Shown: piece by piece, positions 6,259-11,498 of the stretch
Layout: every line of letters starts with the position of its first letter
How positions within the stretch are numbered: the first letter of the stretch is position 1
Assembly (NCBI GenBank): GCA_904501845.1
Contig: CAJGCH010000074.1
Span: 1 to 11,498 of the forward strand
Reading direction: 5' to 3'
DNA: 11,498 bases
DNA from: an uncultured Bacillaceae bacterium
GTDB lineage: Bacteria; Bacillota; Bacilli; Bacillales; Pradoshiaceae
Notes under the pieces: generated by a model
Database searches by the model: none
Told to the model about the DNA's origin: nothing
Seen by the model: only the letters and a program-made list of their open reading frames with translations
Position numbers and translations under genes: made by a program

Positions 6259-6282
6259 GACCGCTCTGATAGCGGTCTTTTT
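6259..6282 (+). terminator. Intrinsic terminator upstream of naiP
   Basis: A perfect 7-bp stem GACCGCT (6259-6265) / AGCGGTC (6271-6277) has loop CTGAT and is followed by TTTTT. It probably ends the transcript carrying the DUF84 gene, although 123 bp of apparently non-coding sequence lie between that stop codon and the stem. I see no gene in 6136-6258. Confidence 0.88.
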
Positions 6283-6340
6283 CATTAATCATACATTTTT
6301 TCTCTGAAGATGGAATCAAAAATTGCTGTAATTTGGCATT

Positions 6341-6356
6341 AGGTGTCTTGACACCT
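6341..6356. promoter_or_regulatory. 16-bp inverted-repeat operator over the naiP -35 box (likely NiaR site)
   Basis: AGGTGTC-TT-GACACCT is a perfect 7-bp inverted repeat with a 2-bp centre. Its right arm contains most of the -35 hexamer TTGACA, so a bound protein would block RNA polymerase. In B. subtilis the orthologous transporter gene naiP (yceI) is repressed by NiaR (YrxA) with nicotinic acid as co-repressor. The assignment to NiaR is inferred from gene identity and site geometry, not from a motif scan. Confidence 0.65.
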
Positions 6357-6376
6357 GACTAGACAAATAGTATTCT
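6348..6376 (+). promoter_or_regulatory. Sigma-A promoter of naiP
   Basis: A consensus TTGACA (6348-6353) and TATTCT (6371-6376) are separated by exactly 17 bp. Transcription should start near 6383, giving a leader of about 40 nt with a GGAGG ribosome binding site at 6413-6417. It is the best promoter in the window. Confidence 0.8.
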
Positions 6377-6424
6377 TTCAAATTAGATAGTTCTGAAAAC
6401 GAAATAGGGGTTGGAGGGAGAAGA

Positions 6425-7642
6425 ATGGAAATAGCCTTGGAACAAAAAAAGAACGCATCACCTAATAAACTTTTAGGCGTAGCTGGTCTTGCTTGGCTTT
6501 TTGACGCGATGGATGTGGGAATATTGTCCTTTGTCATCGCTGCGCTTCAAAAGGATTGGGGATTGACATCACAGCAGATGGGATGGATTGGCAGCGTCAA
6601 TTCCATTGGCATGGCTGTTGGGGCCTTGGTATTCGGACTGCTGGCAGATCGAATCGGCCGGAAAAATGTGTTGATTATCACCTTGGTTTTATTCTCAGTA
6701 GCCAGCGGTTTTTCGGCATTGACAACAAGCCTGGCCATATTCCTTTTCTTTCGCTTTTTAATCGGGATGGGGCTTGGGGGAGAGCTGCCGGTGGCATCAA
6801 CACTTGTATCGGAGAGTGTGCCGGAGGATAAGCGCGGACGGACTGTTGTCCTGCTTGAAAGCTTTTGGGCCGGCGGCTGGCTTGTGGCTGCACTAATCTC
6901 ATACTTTGTCATTCCGGTCTATGGCTGGCGAGCCGCCTTATTGATTAGTGCACTGCCGGCTCTTTACGCCATTTATTTGCGGATTCATCTTCCGGATTCT
7001 TCAAGGTTTGCGACGGTGAAGAAGGAACAGAGACCTTCCGTACTCTATTCGCTCTCCATGCTATGGAGAAAGGAATATGCCAAGCGAACCTTAATGATGT
7101 GGATTCTATGGTTCAGTGTCGTGTTTTCCTATTACGGGATGTTCCTTTGGCTTCCAAGCGTTATGGTACTGAAGGGGTTCACATTGATTCAAAGCTTCCA
7201 GTACGTCTTGATTATGACTCTGGCACAATTACCTGGCTATTTTACGGCTGCCTGGTTCATTGAGAAGTTTGGACGTAAGTTTGTCCTTGTCACGTATTTA
7301 ATCGGCACGGCCGTCAGTGCATACTTCTTTGGCAATGCCGAAACGCTCGTATCTTTGATGACGGCAGGCTGCTTCCTCTCTTTCTTTAACCTGGGTGCGT
7401 GGGGGGCTTTATATGCTTATTCCCCAGAGCAATATCCGACTGTTATCAGAGGGACGGGCACAGGCATGGCCGCCTCTATCGGCCGAATAGGCGGGATATT
7501 GGGACCGCTCCTTGTCGGAAGCTTGCTTACTAATGGAACTTCGATTGAAACCATATTCTTGATTTTTGGCATCTCTATCCTTATTGGGATGCTTGCTGTC
7601 CTCTTTTTGGGTAAGGAAACGAAAAACATTACCTTGGAATAG
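6425..7642 (+). CDS. naiP: Niacin (nicotinic acid) permease, MFS family
   Basis: A 405-residue inner-membrane transporter of the major facilitator superfamily with about 12 hydrophobic segments. It is very similar along its length to B. subtilis NaiP (YceI), which imports niacin for NAD salvage. Visible marks are 'GLAWLFDAMDVGILSF' in helix 1, the MFS motif A 'GLLADRIGRKN' between helices 2 and 3 (71-81), and 'IGMGLGGELPVASTLVSE' in helix 4. 'FSYYGMFLWLPSVM' and 'LTAGCFLSFFNLGAWGALYAYSPEQYPT' occur in the second half. ATG 6425 follows GGAGG by 7 nt. It has its own near-consensus promoter with an overlapping palindrome, and a terminator upstream isolates it from the DUF84 gene. No terminator is seen in the 65 bp before ytpP, so read-through into ytpP is possible. 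Its place between ytoP and ytpP differs from the B. subtilis order as I recall it. Confidence 0.9.
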   Translation: MEIALEQKKNASPNKLLGVAGLAWLFDAMDVGILSFVIAALQKDWGLTSQQMGWIGSVNSIGMAVGALVFGLLADRIGRKNVLIITLVLFSVASGFSALTTSLAIFLFFRFLIGMGLGGELPVASTLVSESVPEDKRGRTVVLLESFWAGGWLVAALISYFVIPVYGWRAALLISALPALYAIYLRIHLPDSSRFATVKKEQRPSVLYSLSMLWRKEYAKRTLMMWILWFSVVFSYYGMFLWLPSVMVLKGFTLIQSFQYVLIMTLAQLPGYFTAAWFIEKFGRKFVLVTYLIGTAVSAYFFGNAETLVSLMTAGCFLSFFNLGAWGALYAYSPEQYPTVIRGTGTGMAASIGRIGGILGPLLVGSLLTNGTSIETIFLIFGISILIGMLAVLFLGKETKNITLE

Positions 7643-7707
7643 CCAATACACTGAATTTTGGGTATAGTATTTATACATTAATGACCTAATGAAGTGGAGG
7701 AACGATG

Positions 7708-8019
7708 ATGAAGAAGCTTGAAAACTTAGAGCAATATGAGGAACTAAAGGAAAACAGCAAGGTTATCTTTCTGTTTTCCGCTGATTGGTGTCCGGATTGC
7801 CGGTTCATTGACCCGTTCATTGATGACGTGGCAGCAGCGCACCCGGAATTTACCTTCGTCTATGTGGATCGTGATAAATTCTTGGATTTATGCATCCAAT
7901 TGGATGTGTTTGGAATACCGAGCTTCGTTGCCTTTGAACAAGGCCGTGAGTTAGGCAGATACGTCAATAAGGATCGGAAGACACGGGAGCAAATTGAGGA
8001 ATTCATTGCTTCATTGTGA
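7708..8019 (+). CDS. ytpP: Thioredoxin-like protein YtpP
   Basis: A 103-residue cytoplasmic thioredoxin-fold protein. The active site is 'WCPDC' with Cys28 and Cys31, where classical thioredoxin has CGPC. The cis-proline follows in 'FGIPSF' (Pro71). The pattern of strands ('VIFLFSADWC', 'FTFVYVDRD', 'SFVAFEQGRELGRYV') is normal, and it is a close match to B. subtilis YtpP. YtpP-type proteins are thought to act as thiol-disulfide reductases; the partner is unknown. Two consecutive ATGs (7705 and 7708) follow GGAGG (7696-7700). The second has the better 7-nt spacing and is chosen. A possible -10 (TATAGT, 7663-7668; GGGTAT overlaps it) has no convincing -35 box. The gene could also be transcribed from naiP. 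A terminator follows 6 bp after the stop. Confidence 0.93.
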   Translation: MKKLENLEQYEELKENSKVIFLFSADWCPDCRFIDPFIDDVAAAHPEFTFVYVDRDKFLDLCIQLDVFGIPSFVAFEQGRELGRYVNKDRKTREQIEEFIASL

Positions 8020-8025
8020 TAGAAT

Positions 8026-8052
8026 AAGACTCCCCTGCTGGGGGTCTTTTTT
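8026..8052 (+). terminator. Intrinsic terminator after ytpP
   Basis: The stem AAGACTCCC (8026-8034) pairs with GGGGGTCTT (8040-8048), with one G-U pair. The loop is CTGCT and a run of T residues follows (8047-8052). It separates ytpP from ytpQ. Confidence 0.9.
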
Positions 8053-8073
8053 ATTTTTAGATGTTAAAGAATA

Positions 8074-8187
8074 GTGTTGATTTTAAATAGCGTTGCTTTT
8101 CGTTATAGGCGGCAGACTCCACTCGGAGAAAGAGAGACTCCACAGACGTCTTCAGATAGGCGACGCGTCTAAAGCGGAAATCAACAC
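8074..8187. repeat. Degenerate dispersed repeat element with 10-bp inverted ends
   Basis: The 114-bp stretch starts with GTGTTGATTT (8074-8083) and ends with its exact inverse AAATCAACAC (8178-8187). Between them are segments such as 'GGCGGCAGACTCC' and 'AAAGCGGAAATCAACAC'. These resemble a GC-richer dispersed repeat that I recall from intergenic regions of many Bacillus genomes. The internal GC-rich arms that normally pair are decayed here, so this looks like an old copy. AGACTCCAC occurs twice inside (8114-8122 and 8135-8143). It carries no gene. Confidence 0.55.
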
Positions 8188-8320
8188 CAACGTTTAACAA
8201 AGCCTATTTTTATAGATTTCTTAAAATTGATGATACCGAGAAAAGCATGGAAACAATTAGCTGTGCAGCCGAGAAAAATGAGCCAAAGTACGCTATAGTA
8301 ATGTATAAGGAGGAATCATG

Positions 8321-9130
8321 ATGAAAATGACGACAACGAAAATGAAGAACATACTCATGGAAAGACTCTCTAAAGGTTCAAGAACCTTTTCATATAACCG
8401 GGATCAGGAAGAGTTAAGGATAGAAGATAAGGAGACAACAAAGGGCATTACGGTCGCTATATCCCCATTATTGGCTAAATATGAGCAATCAGGTGAGAAA
8501 GCGATTGAAGAGCTCATCTATTATGTGGAGGAATCCTTGAATGTGATGGGCAAGGAGCATGCACTCGAAGGAAATGAGAAGAAAATCTACCCAGTCATTC
8601 GCGCTGCCTCTTTTCCTAAAGAAGCGAAAGAAGGCGTACCGTTCGTCACAGATGAGCATACCGCTGAAACCCTCATTTATTATGCAGTTGACTTAGGGAA
8701 TACGTACCGCATGATCGATGAAGAATTAATGAGAAAGGAAGGCTGGGACAAAGAAATGATTCGCTCGATTGCCATGTTCAATGTCCGCTCGCTGCCAATT
8801 AAGGCGAAGAAGGACACAGTCAGAGGCAATGACTTTTATTTCATCAACCATAATGATGGATATGACGCATCCCGGATCTTAGTAGATTCCGAGCTCAAGA
8901 AATACAAAGAGGGCATGAAGGGGGACATGGCTGTAGCTGTTCCGCATCAAGATGTGCTCATTATTGCGGATATCCAAAATAATGCCGGATATGATATTTT
9001 GGCTCAAATGAACATGCATTTCTTCACGAATGGGAACGTGCCGATAACAGCCCTCCCGTTTCTATATGAGGACGGGGAATTGGAACCAATCTTTATCCTT
9101 GCGAAAAACCGGCCGGTGGAAGACAACTGA
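8321..9130 (+). CDS. ytpQ: YtpQ-like DUF1444 protein of unknown function
   Basis: A 269-residue cytoplasmic protein of the DUF1444 family, present across Bacillaceae; its function is not established. No signal peptide or membrane segment is visible. Conserved-looking blocks are 'IYPVIRAASFP', 'DEHTAETLIYYAVDLGNTYRMID', 'FNVRSLP', 'NDGYDASRILVDSEL', 'VAVPHQDVLIIADIQNNAGYDILAQMNMHFF' and 'PIFILAKNRP'. It corresponds to B. subtilis YtpQ. Two ATGs in a row (8318 and 8321) follow AAGGAGG (8307-8313). The second gives the better spacing of 7 nt and an MKMT N-terminus like the B. subtilis protein as I recall it. The 298-bp upstream gap holds a terminator and a decayed repeat. The only -10-like box (TATAGT, 8294-8299) is too close to the ribosome binding site to be convincing. 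The gene ends 98 bp before sftA, with no terminator and no ytpR in between. Confidence 0.92.
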   Translation: MKMTTTKMKNILMERLSKGSRTFSYNRDQEELRIEDKETTKGITVAISPLLAKYEQSGEKAIEELIYYVEESLNVMGKEHALEGNEKKIYPVIRAASFPKEAKEGVPFVTDEHTAETLIYYAVDLGNTYRMIDEELMRKEGWDKEMIRSIAMFNVRSLPIKAKKDTVRGNDFYFINHNDGYDASRILVDSELKKYKEGMKGDMAVAVPHQDVLIIADIQNNAGYDILAQMNMHFFTNGNVPITALPFLYEDGELEPIFILAKNRPVEDN

Positions 9131-9182
9131 ATAGGAAAATGATACTAATTCGTAGGAAATCCGCTTAATAACGTGAATTTTT

Positions 9183-9191
9183 TGATAAAAT
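9183..9191 (+). promoter_or_regulatory. Candidate extended -10 promoter of sftA
   Basis: TGATAAAAT (TG-n-TAAAAT) in the AT-rich gap after ytpQ fits an extended -10 element. The -35 region is poor. Transcription would start near 9198, about 31 nt before the sftA ATG. Co-transcription from ytpQ is equally possible. Confidence 0.35.
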
Positions 9192-9228
9192 AAAGACTTA
9201 TCATGAATATAGAAAGTGTGAGGAAGGT

Positions 9229-11498
9229 ATGAGCTTTTTCAAAAAGATTGTCGATTGGTTTCATGATGATGTAGAAGAGGAAGTAGAAGTATTTGACCAA
9301 GAGCCAAGACAGCAAAAAACAAAGAACAACGGAAGCAGGCCACAGGCTGGAATAGAGAATGGAATAGAGGCTGGAATAGAAACGAATATTCAATATAAAT
9401 ATCCAAAGGATAATTTTAAGTTTCCAATGATATCGGATGAAGAAATCAAACGCTTGAATGAGCGCAAGAAAATGCAGAAATCAGAGATTAGGGGCTCGCA
9501 TAGCGAGTATAAAGAGTGGACCCCTGTTGCTTCTGCTCTAGAGGAACATTCAATCCCGCCGGTTGTAAAACCGCTGAAAAAGGCAGTGAAAAGGCAAAAA
9601 GAGGCGGCGCCAACTACTGTTCAGCCAAACAAGACGCCATTCAGGAGAACGGAAATCCCATCCCCTATTTATGGATTCCAAAATAGAGCGACCGGGACGA
9701 AGAAGCAGAAAACAGTTGAATATGAGTTGTCTACACAGCCAACCCTGGATTCTGTCTTGGCCTTAATGAAGGGAAAAGGCACGAAGGAAGCCGTTAAGAA
9801 GGCAGATGAGCTATCTGTGAACAAGGTTTCAATTGAAGAGCAGGATCATGAATGGAAGGAAGAGCGTCTTGCTACGAAAGAGGATATGGCGCTTATTGAG
9901 CAGGCTGATAAGGCTGATTATGTGACAGCGGCGAGTGATATTGCGAACATCCAGCAAGAAGAGACGGTATCGTTCAATACGCTTAATGAAGAACAAGAAC
10001 TTGATACAATCAAGAGTGAACTGGTACATGAAGCAGATCAAACTGAGCCTGAGGAAGCAGAATACGAAATCGCTGCTGAAAAGGATGCAGCTGCCGTCGA
10101 GCTGAAGGAAGAAGAAACACTAGAAGCAGAGGCTGAGCTTGAAAGAGAAGAGCCGAAAGAGACATATGCCGAAGAAACGATAACACAGGAAGAGAAAGTC
10201 ATACAATTTGCGAAATTGGCTGAATATGAGCCCGCCGCTTTGGAATCAGACCCAGTTCAGGCTGACGAGACTTTGGTATCTCATGAAACGACGGAAATGC
10301 CGCTAGCAGAGAGTTTGAACCAGGATGAGGCTGCAGAAGCGGAGCCGATTACTTTGGTCATGAATGAGTCCGTCCCTGAGAGTGAGCCTGAAGTAGAAGA
10401 GGAAGCACACTCCTTATTTGAGCCAGCTCAAGAGGAAGCGGAGCCTGCGTCCATGCAAGAGCCCGAGAAAGAGTTCGGCCAAGCAGCGAATGAGCGCTCT
10501 GAAGAGCAGGCTCAAGAACCGAAGCTTGAAGTCATCTCCAACATAAATCAGGAGGATGATGAGCGCAAAGCAGAACGGGCAAGAAGGATCCAAGAGCGAA
10601 GAAAACACATCCCTTTCAATGTCCTGATGCTGAAGCAGGATAAGGAAAGGCTGCCGCGGAAATCAGAAGAGAAACCCGAACAAGCATCTGAGAAGCCTGC
10701 TCTCCTTGCAGATAAAAAAAAACTGACCGTTCCCTATAGCTATCCGGATATCTCGATCTTAAAGCCTAAACTGGAGGCTCAGGAAGACTCGGATTGGCTT
10801 TCGGAACAAGCTGATTTGCTTGACCAGACACTTGAACAGTTCAATGTAAGGGCGAAGGTTGTTGCCTACTACCAAGGCCCATCTGTTACGAGATTCGAAG
10901 TACAGCCTGAACCTGGAGTTAAGGTAAGTAAAATCACGAATTTGAGTGATGATTTGAAGCTTTCCCTCGCTGCGAAGGATATTCGTATTGAGGCACCAAT
11001 CCCCGGGAAACGAATGATTGGTATTGAAATACCGAATTTACAGACACGCCCCGTTTATTTACGTGAAGTATTAGAGGAGAATGTGTTTGTTCAATCTGAG
11101 TCTCCTCTTACGTCAGCGGTCGGACTTGATATCTCGGGCAATCCGATTGTGACGGATCTGAAAAAGATGCCGCATGGTTTGGTAGCCGGTTCTACAGGGT
11201 CCGGGAAAAGTGTATTCATCAACTCGATTCTTGTGAGCTTATTGTATAAGGCTCATCCAAGTGATGTCCGCTTGCTACTGATTGACCCGAAAATGGTCGA
11301 ACTTGCTCCATATAATCATATCCCGCATTTAGCGGCACCTGTCATAACCGATGTAAAGGCCGCAACAGCGGCATTGAAGTGGGCGGTGGAGGAGATGGAC
11401 AGACGTTATGAGCTCTTCGCACACTCGGGGGCTCGCGACATTGTTCGTTATAATCAAAAGGCAATCGAATCAGGGCAGCTAGAGCATAAGCTACCATA
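9229..11498 (+). CDS. sftA: SftA, FtsK/SpoIIIE-family DNA translocase, 3' end outside window
   Basis: A hexameric ATP-driven DNA pump that helps clear chromosome DNA from the division septum; SftA is the soluble member of the FtsK/SpoIIIE family in Bacillus. The frame is open from ATG 9229 to the window end: 756 residues plus two bases, of roughly 950 expected. There are no transmembrane helices at the N-terminus, which separates it from SpoIIIE. Residues 1-20 form a short amphipathic start ('MSFFKKIVDWFHDD'). Short conserved linker motifs follow at 141-150 ('TEIPSPIYGF') and 460-468 ('HIPFNVLML'). Between them is an acidic, Glu/Ala-rich, probably disordered linker (about 200-445). The motor begins near 505. 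Walker A is 'GSTGSGKS' (654-661) and Walker B is 'LLLIDPKM' with Asp686. The start has GAGG 5 nt upstream. The C-terminal gamma (DNA-orienting) domain is out of view. Confidence 0.95.
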   Translation, partial: MSFFKKIVDWFHDDVEEEVEVFDQEPRQQKTKNNGSRPQAGIENGIEAGIETNIQYKYPKDNFKFPMISDEEIKRLNERKKMQKSEIRGSHSEYKEWTPVASALEEHSIPPVVKPLKKAVKRQKEAAPTTVQPNKTPFRRTEIPSPIYGFQNRATGTKKQKTVEYELSTQPTLDSVLALMKGKGTKEAVKKADELSVNKVSIEEQDHEWKEERLATKEDMALIEQADKADYVTAASDIANIQQEETVSFNTLNEEQELDTIKSELVHEADQTEPEEAEYEIAAEKDAAAVELKEEETLEAEAELEREEPKETYAEETITQEEKVIQFAKLAEYEPAALESDPVQADETLVSHETTEMPLAESLNQDEAAEAEPITLVMNESVPESEPEVEEEAHSLFEPAQEEAEPASMQEPEKEFGQAANERSEEQAQEPKLEVISNINQEDDERKAERARRIQERRKHIPFNVLMLKQDKERLPRKSEEKPEQASEKPALLADKKKLTVPYSYPDISILKPKLEAQEDSDWLSEQADLLDQTLEQFNVRAKVVAYYQGPSVTRFEVQPEPGVKVSKITNLSDDLKLSLAAKDIRIEAPIPGKRMIGIEIPNLQTRPVYLREVLEENVFVQSESPLTSAVGLDISGNPIVTDLKKMPHGLVAGSTGSGKSVFINSILVSLLYKAHPSDVRLLLIDPKMVELAPYNHIPHLAAPVITDVKAATAALKWAVEEMDRRYELFAHSGARDIVRYNQKAIESGQLEHKLP
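9349..9384 (+). repeat. Three tandem 12-bp units in the sftA linker
   Basis: GGAATAGAGAAT, GGAATAGAGGCT and GGAATAGAAACG follow each other in frame and encode Gly-Ile-Glu-(Asn/Ala/Thr) three times (residues 41-52). This looks like a recent in-frame expansion in a flexible part of SftA. Confidence 0.75.

Noticed and set aside
9145..9393. An 82-codon minus-strand frame encoding a very hydrophobic peptide
   Set aside because: It is the complement of the Lys/Glu-rich start of sftA, which generates Phe/Leu-rich antisense. I see no family resemblance to support it.
1..11498. CRISPR arrays, tRNA or rRNA genes, phage or transposase genes, toxin-antitoxin or other defence systems
   Set aside because: I found none by reading both strands. 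Genes are ordinary chromosomal ones, with only the repeat remnant at 8074-8187 hinting at mobile DNA.

Overview
The window is a stretch of chromosome from a Bacillaceae bacterium (Bacillus or a close relative). The evidence is the moderately AT-rich sequence, strong GGAGG-type ribosome binding sites, frequent TTG starts, many intrinsic terminators, and above all gene content and order. It follows the Bacillus subtilis amyX/pullulanase - ytmP - ytzH - trmB (ytmQ) - ytnP - ytzB - ytoP - ytpP - ytpQ - sftA (ytpS) segment. I recognise these proteins from memory of the B. subtilis families; no search was run, and the species cannot be named from the window.

Left part (1-3815): the C-terminal 275 residues of a type I pullulanase enter from the left edge. 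They are followed by a kinase-fold phosphotransferase (YtmP) and a small convergent gene (ytzH) whose end overlaps the end of ytmP. Next come the tRNA m7G46 methyltransferase TrmB and a metallo-beta-lactamase-fold lactonase of the YtnP quorum-quenching family, 49 bp apart, both with TTG starts, closed by a strong terminator.

Middle part (3930-7642): ytzB, a small membrane-anchored PepSY protein, lies on the minus strand and is divergent from ytoP, an M42 metallo-aminopeptidase. The next two genes are not in this position in the B. subtilis order as I remember it: a DUF84 inosine/xanthosine triphosphatase-like NTPase and a clear NaiP (YceI) niacin permease. The niacin permease has a near-consensus sigma-A promoter whose -35 box is embedded in a 16-bp inverted repeat, most simply read as a NiaR (YrxA) operator.

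Right part (7643-11498): ytpP (thioredoxin-like, CPDC) and ytpQ (DUF1444) are separated by a degenerate 114-bp dispersed-repeat remnant with 10-bp inverted ends. The 5' two-thirds or more of sftA (a soluble FtsK/SpoIIIE-type DNA translocase) then runs off the right edge, with a long acidic linker before its motor domain. The ytpR gene that I expect between ytpQ and sftA in B. subtilis is absent.

Most of the window is ordinary housekeeping chromosome and I see no new multi-gene system. The points most worth checking are regulatory: the naiP operator, the hairpin that starts at the predicted +1 of ytmP, the terminator pressed against the DUF84 ribosome binding site, and the antisense read-through at ytmP/ytzH. 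The repeat remnant and the missing ytpR are also worth a look.
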